From positions 1 to 64,000 of the forward strand of contig JAMWFC010000117.1 in assembly GCA_027475525.1 (NCBI GenBank): 64,000 bases of DNA, given 5' to 3'. The stretch is from Macrolepiota albuminosa. Lineage: Eukaryota; Basidiomycota; Agaricomycetes; Agaricales; Agaricaceae. A model generated the notes under the pieces. That model did not search any database. It saw nothing but the letters and a program-made list of their open reading frames with translations, and was not told the DNA's origin. Positions 32,990-44,584 of the stretch are shown one piece after another (positions within the stretch are counted from its first letter, which is position 1; each line of letters starts with the position of its first letter). The translations under genes and the position numbers were made by a program.

Positions 32990-33922
32990 TGATAGGACCC
33001 CATACAGGATCAGTGCATCAACGGCAGGCTACAGCAACACGGCACAGGCTCAGGATACCTTAGCGCACGCTAACTAACCAATTTTGGCAATATTTGATGG
33101 CCACGCATGGCAAGAAGCAGATCCAATCAGTGATAGCGCCGATGGCAGACAGAATGACAACTGACAGATGGCATCAGTCACTGACGACAGTGCTTAGGGA
33201 GAAGCCTGATGATCTATCAAAAACTGATGGACAGCTTGGCGTTTGACCTTGGCGTCTGACATTGCTTGGCACCGCAATTTAGTGCCTGACATCGCTAAGC
33301 ATTTGGACAGACAGAAGGGTGATGGATTGATGGTTTAGCTTCGCAATCTGCTGCCTGGCATCACTAAGGGTCTTGAATGGATGGTAGGGATCTGAAACCG
33401 TTGGAGCTACCCCTATGAAATTTTCTAGTTTACCACACTTTGGCAATGGCTAGTCACTGGCGATGGTGAACTCCTTGTAGTATAAAAAGTACTTACCGAC
33501 TTGTACATATCCATCGAACGATAAAAGAGAGTTTCCTGCTCCCCTTACTTCAGCCTCCCTTACGCTCAAGACCTCATTTATGGTCGGCAATGTCAAACTC
33601 ATCGGCAGTTGCAAACTATCGCTAGCCTTCGACCTATTCACGCCTTGCAGCTACGGCAGGCATTAACGACGCTTAGACCTTGCTAAGCTTACCGCATTCT
33701 TGCCACTGACATTGCCATGTGCACTTACCGCTTCTTTCATAGGCGCTTTACCTTAGCGCTTGACACTTGCCGACCCTTTTCCGGTTTCACTTTATTTTCA
33801 TAGGCGCATTCTCTGGGACCTGCCCGGGACTCCTCACATCACTTATAGCATGCCCAACGCAAGCTTTTGGTACGGTAACACTATTAATATATTTGTTACT
33901 GACCAAACTTTGGGCGTCATCA
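32990..33922 (+). repeat. 3' LTR of element A
   Basis: 933 bp, same length as the 5' LTR, with a TATA-like box at 33481. Differences from the 5' LTR are mostly CG to TG or CA. The target bases GTGG follow at 33923-33926. Confidence 0.93.
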
Positions 33923-34572
33923 GTGGAGGCTACAAGAGAAAGGCATTTCAGATCAAACAACTACACCTACTATGAAGCATGGAGGGAATAATCTCATGAT
34001 ATGGGGCTGTATGGATTGGAATGAAGTAGGAAAGCTGGTAGAGTTGGTAGGAATTATAGATGCAATGCAGTACTGTAAAATTTTGGATGATGGAGCAAAA
34101 AAGAGTTTTAAAAAGTTGGAGATGGAGGAGGGTGCCTGCTATTTTCAACAGGACAATGACTCCAAAAACAACTCCAAGAAGGCTGCCAAGTGGTTTGAGG
34201 ACAACAACTTTAATGTCTTCTGGTGGCCAGCTCAATCCCTGATCTCAACCCTATTGAACACTGGGAGTACCTCAAGAAGCAGCTTAGGCAGTATGAAATA
34301 CCTCCTCATGATGTGCATGAATTGTGGGATGTAAAAGAGTGGAATAAAATACCATCAGAAGTATGCCAAGGACTGATAGAAAGCATGCTTAAAAGAATTC
34401 AAGCAGTTATCAAAGCAAATGGAGAACATACAAAGTACTAAATACCAAAATTAGAGATGCTCAAAAGAGTGTCCCAATAAGTGAATATTTTAAAATGGCT
34501 ATTACTCCATCAGTCTTGATTCAGATTATATAATCCTAGATGTGATCTGTAGCTATGATGCTATAGTATTTT
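33923..34572 (+). mobile_element. Tc1/mariner transposon, right part
   Basis: Continues the transposase cut at 9784 and ends with the inner part of the right terminal repeat (34452-34570), a diverged reverse complement of 9020-9137. The outer 90 bp present on the left (CAGTGGCTC to 9019) are missing, so the right end is truncated. Confidence 0.82.
33927..34441 (+). pseudogene. Tc1-family transposase, catalytic part
   Basis: Directly continues KQYVW with RLQEKGISDQ, then MKHGGNNLMIWGCM, FQQDND and, after a frameshift near 34235, DLNPIEHWEYLK, the standard Tc1 order with the DD[E/D] region around QQDN and DLNPIEH. The C-terminus GEHTKY-stop is intact. Inactive. Confidence 0.85.
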
Positions 34573-35721
34573 ACCCTTCAGCCTTCCCAACACCCTCCTT
34601 CACCCTCCAACCTTACTGTATTTTCTTACAGACAGATGAATTCATAGAGGGTACCTGCAGAAACTCATATATAACACTAACACATGCCATTTTGCCAACC
34701 ACTACTCTTTATGGGCCAAACTTCTGGTGGCTCCAGACTTCTATAATCCATGCCTAGTGCCATCTTTCCCATATGAGCAATTATCTTATGCATATTCAGC
34801 CACCATCCAATTATATGTGCAGAGTGTCTAGCTAGATTCCAGAGAAATTCTGATGAGCTGCATGGATAACAGGATGAGCCCTTAGTGCAAATTTGGTTAC
34901 AATGAACTTGAAACTACACATCATCTATTCATCCATTGCCCACATTTTGACATGCTCAACACATTTTCTTCTGCAACTATATTAGATGCAATGATAAACC
35001 ATCTCCCTGCCAGAACAAGCCATACTACTCAAACCCACCTCTTAAACATCACTTGTTCTCTTTTTATTGATTCACAGGCCAGCATTCCTTACCAAATATT
35101 ACTTGGGCTTCATCTCTTTCATCTAGGATTTACCTTGTCATGCTCAACAGATTGTATCCAACCTCTGGCACATAGAATCTATAAAGCTTGCAGAGAAAAT
35201 ATGAGCTGCTGTGAAAAAGAAGGATTTCCAGAATGTAAATACTTAGTAGATGTGCAGAACAAACATCATATTCCAGACATCATATGAGACACCTTCTTCC
35301 TTTAATACTCACCTTTCCTTATGCCAATACCATTCATATCATTTCCCAGCAAGGTCATAATCTGAATTACTTTATATAATATATGCTATGCACCTCTTGC
35401 CACACCCAAACCTCTGACAGGGGTGTTACAATTACAATCTTTAGACAATATCTACTTGTTTACTTCTATATATCTTGCTTTGCTTCTATTTTTGCTTCTA
35501 TTCATTTATATTCACCACCAATCCCTCTTGTCCTTTCTTTCTTTTTCCTTTTTCTCTGTGCATATATATTCATCTATAGGCACTCATCTTTGCAGAATAT
35601 AGCAAAGTTCTGTTGTTTGGCTGTCTGGCTCTTAGTAAGGATCTCTCCTTGCAACAAAAAATTTAATAAATTAATTGAGAAAGAAGAATGAAAATGCTGC
35701 ATAAATGAGCACATCAAAAAT
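34573..35721. other. Degenerate repeat with remnant LINE-type zinc motif
   Basis: AT-rich. One frame around 34880-35280 reads CKFGYNELETTHHLFIHCP, resembling the Cys/His end of LINE reverse transcriptases in mushrooms (the HHLF-CP pattern), but no upstream RT is recognisable. The remainder shows no supported gene. Confidence 0.35.
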
Positions 35722-36081
35722 CACTGGGTGCAGGGAATAATATTCCTTGGCAAAACAATGTAAAAATACTGTAAAAATAATCCAATTAATTTCAGAATTT
35801 TATTTGAATATTTCTGTCAAAACTATAGAAAACCAAATTTTGAATAGTACTTGGTCTGATTCTCTCAAATGCATTGGAGAGGACTATATCAGTCACTCTT
35901 GAACCTAAGAGTCAGAGCAAACATACTGTGGCAATTTGTTTCTGATTCTTTTGAGTTCAGTGAAGATACTTTTTCTATAGTTTTGCCAGAAATATTCAAA
36001 TAAAATTCTGAAATTAATTGGATTATCTTTACAGTGTTTTTACATTGTTTTTCCAAGGAATATCATTCTCAGCACCCAGTG
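35722..36081. mobile_element. CACTG-ended MITE, copy 1
   Basis: 360 bp with long terminal inverted repeats (about 110 bp) beginning CACTGGGTGCAGGGAATA and ending TCAGCACCCAGTG. Flanked by 3-bp AAT on both sides (35719-35721, 36082-36084). CACT ends with 3-bp duplications fit the CACTA (CMC) superfamily. No coding capacity. Confidence 0.88.
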
Positions 36082-36689
36082 AATTATCAAATGTCCAAAA
36101 TTTGCCTGAGAATATCAAACAGAACCAATTATTGATGTGGAGGTTCATGTAATGATGATCCAGATTAATTTTAATCTATCATTTATGCATTAAAAGATAA
36201 AGAATGTATATGAGTCACTCTCCAGTTTTAGGCCTATAACCTGGATCTAAGACATGACATCAAAGATAGTACTATTTAATGAGTTACTTACAGCCTGGCT
36301 GGAAACTCTGATGGTGTATGTGTCACGTGACTGTATGCAGAGCTAGATCAGACTATTCCTTTACCGTACACGCCCTTTAGCTCTGTATTGTAGCTTGCCG
36401 GCGTTAAACAAACATCATCATCAGACTATTCCGGGCAACAGAAATATTGTCAGTGTGCGCTACCATACAAGGTTCCAGGCGCCTCCTGGCTATCCTGGGG
36501 TACTTCGGCAGGTAAGTAAGCTTGTGATACTTATTATGATGTCCAGGTGATCATTAGCTTTTCTCTCGTTCAGGTGACCCTAATAAGCAATTGTTTTTAT
36601 TCCGCATAAAATGGCACACTAAATCCCACGATGTAGCAAGACCCATCTTATCATCTGTCCTCCATCCTCCTGCTTTTAACACTTCCACG
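36082..36689. other. Region upstream of the SPFH gene
   Basis: No gene seen. The part next to the gene (about 36500-36689) is less AT-rich and probably holds its promoter and 5' UTR. The phrase CAGACTATTCC occurs twice at 36350 and 36422. Confidence 0.35.
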
Positions 36690-38898
36690 ATGAGTACAGT
36701 GTATGCCGATGGTAATACTATTGTCGGTGACGACCATTTTGCGGACCACCTGAAGCCGTCCGGAAATAATATCAAAGACGTTGGCCCTCGAGCAGGCACT
36801 GTGATAGGAAAATCTGTACAACCCAAATCTACCAATGACTTCGTCGCAACGACAGATTATACCCTCGAGGAACGATCTTTCTTTGTCCCAATTGGAAAAA
36901 ATGGCCTCATTTCTGCCTTGGAGAAACTTGATCAACAACTCATTCAAGTATGTCTCACCACACGTCGTGTCACTCAAAAATCTAAACCGTAGAAAAGTCT
37001 GGGCGAAGCCACATCCTATCTCGTAAGGTGCGTTGTAAAGGTTACGTGTTCTCTAATCGTCAAATGCCCTATGAAGGTCCCTACAGTTTGGGGAACTCGC
37101 GAAGTTACTCCAGGAAGATTAGGATTGATCAATCATGGGTACACGCTTCTTCTTCCGAATGATTGAGACTTATTATTGCATAAAGTGGCAATCCCAAGTT
37201 CCTCACTAGACCTGGTCGTTATCCATCCTTTCCGTTCCGAAACTGGTGGGCTCGGAAGTGGCATGGAACAACAGGACGTACGTAACTCCAACTGCTGAAA
37301 GTAAACCTAAATATGGAATTCTTTAGTGTCCGATACTGTGATTGAATTCCAGGGTCTTACTGTTGTTCAAGTCTCCCAGAACCAAGCTGCAGTTGTCTCT
37401 GATCCTCAGAATCACATCTTTGTCATTAAAAACTCTGGCTTTGTTGCGTTTGCCGTTATAGGAACATACGATGTCTTGTCTATCGTCGATCAAACCCATC
37501 TTCCCGGCGTTGTGAAGGACAGACTAACAGGAGTCACTCTGGGTTGGACTCACGAGGTCAAAATGAAGAGTAGAATAAACGCCCAAGAGGAGCGGGAATA
37601 TGTTGTAGCGATGTTGTCAGCAGCTCCTGCCGTACCTAAATAAGTATCATACTAACATTGTCGTTTATTCAGTCTGAACATTCCAGCCAACAACTGTGCA
37701 ATCTTGCAGCGCGGGGATGATCTTGAGCTTCTCAGTGCTGGACAATCGGTCATTACCAATCCAAGTGTTACATTGCGTGGACTGTTTACTCTTGGAGAGA
37801 ACCAGCTAGAAATGCCTACGAAAGATATGTCAGTTGGAAATATCAAAGTCATTTACTTCTCCACTGAAACTTCTCCTAAGCTTTACCCGGGATCAAGTAC
37901 CTGTTAGCCTGACGATATACCTCAAATGGCAGTTGACGGAGCCGCTCAAACTGACGACTCATGGATACAATACGCCCTACGATGCGCTCCGGGATAAAAC
38001 TCAGTCTATTTTGACGCAAATCGTGGCCCATTTGGACTATTCTGCAATGGTGCCTTTTTTACAATACGATTGATTTCTACTGACACGATTTCTAGATTAA
38101 ACAGCGTTCTCTTGGTCCCGACAACATGGAGGATGGCACAGACCCTTCCTCTGCATTTTTGGATGCTTTGAGGACACGTGCAATGGACGAAATGCACGAA
38201 GCCGCTCTGGAATACGGTATCGTCTTGAAAGACCTTGGTTCGTGCTCATTTTCGTCTTGTCAGAATGGCGATCTCAACCAGTTTTGTAGCCGTCATCGAC
38301 CGCCAATTCAAAGGCGAAATCGCGTCCGCGATGGACAAGCTTACCAGTAAGCTTTCTTCTCATTTCACCAGCCTTCAAGTCGCTGACTGTGGATTAGCAC
38401 GAGCACTCCAGGCACAAGTTGAAGCGGCAGTACGTATCCTACTGATAGTGATGGAAAAGGATGCTTCTCATTGTTCTTGTGTTTCAGAACGTTGACAGGG
38501 AAAATAGTAACAAAGTAAAGCAAGAAGAAGGTGCTCTGTCGGTCGCGCGAATCAAGGCCCAGTCTGCCAATGCCCAAGCAGACGCAGAGGCTTACAAGAT
38601 CGTGACGGCAGCCAAAGCTCAAGCACAACGTACCAAAATCGAAGCTGAGGCGCATGCCGAAGCTACCCGTCTTGCAGCGGAAGCTGATGCTGATGCTGTA
38701 CGGATTAAAGCACATACAGACGCACAGGTCGTTGACCAATTCGCACGTGAGATGCAAATACGCCGCGCAGAGATACAGAAGGTCCAGGCGTATGGATCCA
38801 AGACAGTATTCGTCCCAGTCGAAGGGGCTGGGGCACAAATGGGTAATGCGATGGCAATAGGCATGGCTGTAGGAATGGGTGCAGATGCTGGACGATGA
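36690..38898 (+). CDS. SPFH/Band 7 domain protein (stomatin/flotillin-like)
   Basis: Eleven exons join in frame into 557 residues from ATG 36690 to TGA 38896-38898. Introns: 36948-36992, 37023-37076, 37139-37209, 37278-37326, 37616-37672, 37829-37880, 38050-38095, 38238-38289, 38347-38397, 38430-38487. The N-terminal half has the Band 7 pattern (GLGLINHG-like RLGLINHG, GRYPSF, NWWARKW, FLNIPANNCAIL, LGENQLEMPTKD, YLKWQL). The C-terminal half is a long Ala/Glu-rich helix (SNKVKQEEGALSVARIKAQ) and then AYGSKTVFVP. SPFH proteins oligomerise on membranes as scaffolds; no transmembrane segment is obvious here, so the membrane and process are unknown. All junctions keep frame and there are no internal stops, so the gene is intact. 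It lies 350 bp upstream of atg8 in the same direction. Confidence 0.9.
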
Positions 38899-39248
38899 TC
38901 TAAATCTGTGAACAACAATTGGACTCAAGTATTCGCAACATTTATTGGACCCTATTTCGCTTCTTTGACCTTCATGTAGCAGCCATAATATACCTATCCA
39001 CTTCTTCATTATAATGTTACAGCGTTGTAAAACACGATCTCGGAGGCGCACGAGTCACAGTTGAAAGCATTTGAAAGGGGGCTCGATTAGGGGGTGCGGA
39101 TTGTTGACGGTTGTTGTTGGTTGAGACGCGCGTGTCTTGGCTGGCACTTGCATTTGTTCATCCTGACCACCATCTCCCGCCACCTTAGAAGTGTCCTCCT
39201 CCTCTCCACTTAATTTCTCTCACTACCCACCCATCACAAACTACAGCA

Positions 39249-39840
39249 ATGAGGTCCAAGTTCAAGGACGAGCATCCCTTTGGTCGGCCCTCCTTCCGCA
39301 GCGCTTCCTCGTCGTCTTACTCATCTCATCTTTCTCAGAGAAACGCAAGGCTGAGGCTGAACGCATCAGGCAGAAGTATCCAGATCGAATTCCTGTGCGT
39401 TCTTGCTATGTGAAACCGCAGATCGTTGTGCATCATATCATATAGGTTATCTGTGAGAAGGCGGATAGGACAGACATCCCAACTATCGACAAGAAGAAGT
39501 ACCTAGTGCCGTCTGTGAGTTTCGCTTTCCCGATCTTTCGTGTGATAATGGCAACTCAAGCACGCGTTCAGGATCTCACTGTCGGCCAGTTTGTCTATGT
39601 TATTCGCAAACGGATCAAGCTAGCGCCAGAGAAGGCTATCTTCATCTTCGTTGACGAAGTTCTACCGCCTACTGCTGCTCTCATGAGTGCTATCTATGAA
39701 GAGCACAAGTACGAAAGCCCAATTGTCACACATCTTGCAAATATTGACAAACGGTTTCTAGGGATGAGGATAACTTTCTGTATGTGAGCTATTCGGGGGA
39801 GAACACCTTCGGACGAGAAGGATGGGTCGAGCTTCGTTAA
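39249..39840 (+). CDS. ATG8: Autophagy ubiquitin-like protein Atg8
   Basis: Five exons (39249-39282, 39339-39394, 39446-39514, 39572-39718, 39762-39840) with GT-AG introns of 43-57 bp give a protein of about 127 residues: [19 protein letters not shown] to the end. Recognised from [51 protein letters not shown] and [11 protein letters not shown]. The Gly of NTFG, after which Atg4 cuts and to which phosphatidylethanolamine is attached, is present, followed by a short tail REGWVELR. Atg8 coats the phagophore and recruits cargo receptors. Intact, and among the most conserved fungal proteins. Confidence 0.97.
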
Positions 39841-40806
39841 AGTGCATGGAGCAGACTAACCTGTTCGTCTTGTTTTAGAGCATTGGAATTAGCGGACACT
39901 GAGATGGGACACAGGCTGGCACTTGCGTGGATTATGATTGGGAAGATCCGCTTTTCCCCCATCGGCATGCACTCATCCTGTTGCGCCCGTATACCCGCCT
40001 TCTCTTGGGGTTTCACATCAACTCTTGTACATTAATATCTGCCTTCCTATTTCTTTTATCGCTTTATCATGCCTATTACACATGTATCGACATTGTAACA
40101 TAAAACTGAGGTCAAGATGTGAGACTTTTGTCATTTACAGTCTCCCGGTCTATCCGGGCCGCCATCGATCCCCAGTCAGAAGTTGGGGTATTATGACACT
40201 TTTTCTGTGTCTGTCTTACCACGCATTAAATTTGAATTGTTACTGTAAACTCGAAAGTCATGCTTGAACTTGCAGTCTGCCATACATCAAGCTTTCAAGC
40301 CGAATCGTGACAAACAGAGCGCGATCGTCCCGAACAGTTTGGCACTGGCTCTTTCAACCAACCTAATGAAACTTTCAACTTTGCTGACAACGAACGAGCT
40401 ATATTATGTTGGTCGACCTAGTCACATGTCGGGCATGTATTTACGACATATTGGAATACACTGATTGTATCCTTGCACTGCACTCTGCGCACAGCACTTG
40501 TGCCCTTCCTAAACGTTGTATCTTTCTAGTACTATGTAATAGATTTTCACTGGGCTTGTATGCCAATGAAATTTGCATTCATGCGTGCTCCGATTGATCT
40601 CATCCGTTTGTCCTGCTCTCTGATGTCGCTCTCCCTCAGGCAAACCTCTGATAAACGAAAGCGGACACAAAAGCGAATCGAGCTCCAGCAAAAACAAAAC
40701 CACTCTCTAGCAGTGTTTCTTGGAAACAACAGGTCTGACTCATCCGAACAAAACAACTTTTGTTCTGAGGGAAATGATTCCGATACGGAGGAAGTTGAAC
40801 AATATA
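39841..40806. other. Intergenic region downstream of atg8
   Basis: Contains the presumed atg8 3' UTR. An open frame at 40560-40838 (starting MPMKFAFMRA, with Lys/Arg/Gln-rich and acidic parts) ends inside the second MITE. I cannot link it to a known family and do not claim it as a gene. Confidence 0.4.
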
Positions 40807-41155
40807 CACTGGGTGCAGAGAATGATATTCTCTGCTAAAACAATGTAAAAATACAGTAAAAATAATGCAATTAATTTCAGAATTTTATTTAAATATTTCT
40901 GCCAAAACTATTAAAAAAATTGTAACCAGATTTTGAATGGCACTTGGTTTAATGCTCTCAAATGCATTGGAGAGGACTATATTGGTTATTTATAAGCCTA
41001 AGAACCAGAGCAAGTCTCCTGTAGCAATTTGTTCTCTTATTCTTTTAAGTTCAGTTAAAATATTTTTTCTATAATTTTAACAGAAATATTCAAATAAAAT
41101 TCTGAAATTAATTGGATTATTTTTACTAAAAGAATGTCATTCCCTGCACCCAGTG
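40807..41155. mobile_element. CACTG-ended MITE, copy 2
   Basis: 349 bp, clearly related to 35722-36081, starting CACTGGGTGCAGAGAATG and ending CCTGCACCCAGTG. Flanked by ATA at 40804-40806 and 41156-41158. The two copies have different 3-bp duplications, which confirms the ends. Confidence 0.88.
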
Positions 41156-41227
41156 ATACCAGCAAACAGAAGAATATGTAGACAATAATGTGTGTATACT
41201 ATCTTATTTCACCCACTGTCTTCTCAT

Positions 41228-41635
41228 TTAACATGTCTTTTTTTTTTTTTTTGGAGTAGCGTTTCTAGTAGAGAGCCTAAGTTTGGAGCGAACCGCATTC
41301 ATCAGCTCTGGCCTTGGTTTCCTCTTTAACTCAGCTTTGAATCCGATTATCGTGTAGTCCGGTCTGGCTAAGGCAGAAGTCATGCTGTCTCGTATGGGTG
41401 GGTAAACTTGCAGGTCGACCGGGTTCCGTCCGGCATTAAGATTGCGGAGTAAATCTTCCAGCTGGCGGACGGATGCGTTCGGGCCATTCCTGTTCAGACC
41501 TCGTACAATAAGTTCTACCCCGGCAGAAAGTTGGGATTGGGTGTCTAATGAGTCGTGGTTGACTGCTTCGTCAGACACAGGCCCTAGTAGGGGAGGAGGA
41601 GCGAATGGGGATTCGATTTTCAACAGAGGGTCCAT
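41228..41635 (-). CDS. Hypothetical protein
   Basis: An ATG at 41635 opens 135 codons without introns. The sequence (MDPLLKIESPFAPPPLLGP, VELIVRGLNRNGPNASVRQ, PDYTIIGFKAELKRKPRPE) has balanced composition and looks like a real protein, with an acidic/Pro start, a helical middle and a Lys-rich tail (TPKKKKKTC) coded by the A-run read as T-run at 41238-41252. I do not recognise the family. It may be one exon of a larger gene. It is divergent from the Rad51-like gene's upstream neighbours and lies next to the second MITE. Confidence 0.5.
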   Translation of the reverse strand: MDPLLKIESPFAPPPLLGPVSDEAVNHDSLDTQSQLSAGVELIVRGLNRNGPNASVRQLEDLLRNLNAGRNPVDLQVYPPIRDSMTSALARPDYTIIGFKAELKRKPRPELMNAVRSKLRLSTRNATPKKKKKTC

Positions 41636-42790
41636 GTCTCAGATTGTGCACTCTGTGACTCGCAAAAGTGTAGGATGTCTTTGATTTGCTTCTATTCTAA
41701 TTCTTGTAAAATACAGGTATTGATGAATGGAGACGGTTTGGTTTAGAGGTAATGATATGGTGACAGTGCTGGTGATGGTGATGGTGAAGCTCGGCTTGAG
41801 CGACTACGCGTCAATCAACCGTTTCGGGAGGGCGGGTGGGAAAATTAAATCGCGAACGGAACGAGTATGAGAGGGCGGTGAAAAAAGTATAGCAGGTGGC
41901 TGTCACAGAGGAAAAGAGGAATTCCTGTGATAGCACATCCACCTCACTCAAAGACCACACCCTGTCCCTCACTCCAACCCTCGTGACGGACAGGCCAGCC
42001 CACCGTCGCAGCCTTGAGCTCATTAAGCCTAATTCCATTGACGAGCGACACACTCTAGTGACCTTTTTGATGACCCTCGTTCGCATCCCTGCCTCGTCCC
42101 AACCTCAAGGTTGAGTCGAAACTGACTTTTCCGGACCCGGTCGTATCTATTAGCACCTTGATAGCTATGTCTTGTCTGTCAACTATAGCCAGTACGTGTT
42201 GCTATTGAAAATGCACGAGTATTTGTTCAAAGCGCGCAATGCAGCCTTCTTCAGCTTCTCATGTTTGCCAAAACGAGCTTCAACCACTCCATGTTAGGGA
42301 TACCTGAACACCACCAGTTCCTCCAAAGCCTCGAACACGGTGATATCTCTGTGTTGTCAGCCTGCGTTGAAACCTTCCCAGGATGGCGACAAAATGAAGT
42401 GGACCCCACCGAGAACAATATATGACGATTGGCCGTAGATCGACATTTAGTATCTGTCTTTCTTCTGCACCCGAAGGACACTATGCATTTCTTGATAGGC
42501 GAGGCCATATCTATCTGTGTGCCTCAACGTTCATGTTCGTCCCATGAAGACATTCGAGACGCATGGATTGCAAATGAGATTTCCACGATTTCAGCCGGCT
42601 GCGTTGTGTAAGAACCAAGTAACTCGGAGGCTGACCAATAGTCGTATACCGGAAACTAGACGCCTCGTCGGTCATGCAGATACGCGAAAAGCTTATAGTG
42701 CAAGAAGTGATGACAACGTTGACATAGGGTGGGAGCAGGTAAATCGATGTAAACACGCGGGGAAATCAAGAGATGACAAAGGCTGAAGAA
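41636..42790. other. Unassigned region between the hypothetical gene and the Rad51 paralogue
   Basis: Short open frames on both strands around 42240-42760, some possibly joined by introns (for instance a plus-strand stretch reading FAKTSFNHSMLGIPEHHQF near 42260), but no consistent gene model or known motif. A small gene here cannot be excluded. Confidence 0.35.
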
Positions 42791-44328
42791 TTATGTTGAC
42801 GGTGTGTTATCTAGGGCATCCAGTTCAACTTGTGATATTGCGTTGTTCGCCCAATAACCATCCCAATCATCTTCTGGAGGGTCTTCACCCCCATGAGTTT
42901 GAGAGGTCTCTTCCGCTCCTTTTGACCATTCGTCCACTTGACCAACGTCTAAAGGTGGAATTTGGTATCTCCCATGGTCAATCGTATCAGCGGCAGGTTT
43001 CGAGATAGGGAGTGTTTCTTGAAGGAGGAAAGTCGCCTTTCTCTTTGGATTGTCCTTTTCAAGGCACGTCGCATTGCTTCCTGAGATGGCTGATATGCCA
43101 GCCTCGGTCACCACGAAGTCAAGAGAAGCAGGCCGGGAAACAGAACTGAAGATGACGCTCAAACGACGGATCAAGGCCAAATTACGACTCGCCGGAGCGC
43201 TAGACTTTGCGGAACAAACGACGGGCTTGGTCCGCTTGAGACTTGGTAATTCAGCGTCGTCAAGGAAACGTCTGCGGCCCGTACGGGAAAGCAAAATGCG
43301 CGTATTAATAGCGTTTGCCCAAACCATTCCAAGGCTAGCCTCTTTCATGTTCTCTCCAGGAATGCTATGGGCACGGCTGAACCAACGAGTTTGCTCACTG
43401 TATAACAAAATCTCGCTCTCATCAGCAGGACCAGGACGATCAAAGACGTCAACGACCTCATTCAAAATGAGGACTGCAAGTCTATGCTTCCTCACGAGGT
43501 CATGCAAAAGTGAAGAAATTTGAGCGATATTCTTCGATCGTTCAACCAGTGTGCTTGTCGTCGTCTTGTCCACTGTATGAAATAGTTCTGCCAAGGCATC
43601 AATGACCAAGAGTCTCACAGGCTTAAAACCTGCCTTATCCCCTAGAGAATCAACGAATGGAGTTAGTCTCTCTGATAAGACATGGATCAGGCGAGGGATG
43701 GTCGGTGTCACGAGAGTATGGATATCCTTCAAACTGCATTCCGCTCCCAACAACGATGGGTTAGTTTGTACCATTTGTACCAGACGCGACGTTGGGAGGT
43801 TTGAAGATGTCGTAATATAGCATGTTGAACCAGAAAGGCCCTTTCGTTCTTGAGGAAGCTGCGCGAACAAGGACAGCTGTAAAGCAAATTGGCTCTTGCC
43901 TGCCGCACTTAAGAGCGTCGGCATCACTTTGGAGCAGAGAAAACTATGTATTTTACCACACACCTCTCCCCAGCGATCTCCCAGATCATCCCAGGGCGGA
44001 TTCCGCCTCCCAAAACGTCATCTATCAATGAGTCGCCAATCGTGCAGGTCTCACTTCCTTCATGCTTCACATCGTCTAACCTTTGCAGTTGTGGGAGTGG
44101 AGCGAGATTATATAATGTATCGATTATTGACTGGGCTTCAGCGACAGATATTTTGCACTTGTGCGCAATTTCTTGACTGGAACATGAAACTATGTCCGAC
44201 GTATTGCGTATATTGCCTGACCGAGGACTTCATCAGAAAGACATAGTCTAAAAGGCAAAGCCGGAATCACCTCTGATAAGTATCACCCTCTGCGCGGACG
44301 TTAGCCTATCTGTCGCCCAAGTATTCAT
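42791..44328 (-). CDS. Rad51 paralogue (Rad57/XRCC3-like recombination mediator)
   Basis: Four exons (44328-44300, 44247-44222, 44171-43964, 43907-42791) with introns of 50-56 bp give 459 residues. EIAHKCKISVAEAQSIIDTL is the N-terminal helix-hairpin-helix-like part. GGGIRPGMIWEIAGESAAGKSQ contains Walker A and is split by the last intron at GES. RLLVIDALAELF is Walker B, and ILNEVVDVF and NTRILLSRTGRRR are the usual strands of the RecA core. The C-terminal 150 residues are acidic and poorly conserved. Such proteins load Rad51 on single-stranded DNA in homologous recombination. The exact paralogue, and the short first exon, are uncertain. Confidence 0.85.
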
Positions 44329-44584
44329 GAATTCTAGTTAGCAGGCCCGAGTGTAACGGTCACTATCTTATCTCACTGATTTTATCTATCTGCTTGTGAT
44401 TCTTATCCTACCCTCCACCGCCGACCCGGCTAGCCCTTTAGTATAAATACTTATTATCCTGAATGTAGTATGGTGCTGTGCGCTTAGTCACCACTACTTT
44501 TGTACAACGAAAGAAAGTCATACCCCTGAGAATTTATCTGATTTTTTTATTCCTCTTGCCAAAATGCATTGTTTACCATATATG
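44329..44584. promoter_or_regulatory. Upstream region of the Rad51 paralogue
   Basis: 256 bp between the start codon and the LTR of Copia element E. Contains a TATA-like TATAAATA on the plus strand near 44442 and no gene. As the adjacent LTR points the same way as the gene, LTR-driven transcription could enter it. Confidence 0.35.

Larger units (their letters stand above)
9785..33922 (+). mobile_element. LTR retrotransposon A (divergent Ty3/Gypsy lineage), with nested insertions
   Basis: Two 933-bp LTRs (9785-10717 and 32990-33922) begin TGATAGGACC and end GTCATCA. The target duplication is 4 bp, GTGG. Between them lie a primer-binding site, gag-protease, polymerase (RT, RNase H, integrase), an antisense gene and a purine tract. 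Interruptions: repeat G at 13129-13630, a solo LTR of the same family at 14630-15644, a 100-N gap, and Gypsy B at 17209-28374. Without these the element is about 11-12 kb. The LTR pair differs mainly by transitions at CpG sites, and several stops break the genes, so it is a dead copy. Confidence 0.93.

Noticed and set aside
37326..37643. Stand-alone small gene within the SPFH locus
   Set aside because: It is exon 5 plus intron read-through of the SPFH gene; splice sites on both sides restore a single protein.
40560..40838. Gene disrupted by the second MITE
   Set aside because: The frame has no recognisable motif, and an equally long frame exists on the other strand; evidence is too weak to call a gene.
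43050..43523. Plus-strand frame opposite the Rad51 paralogue
   Set aside because: Antisense shadow of a gene with clear Walker motifs and splice structure.
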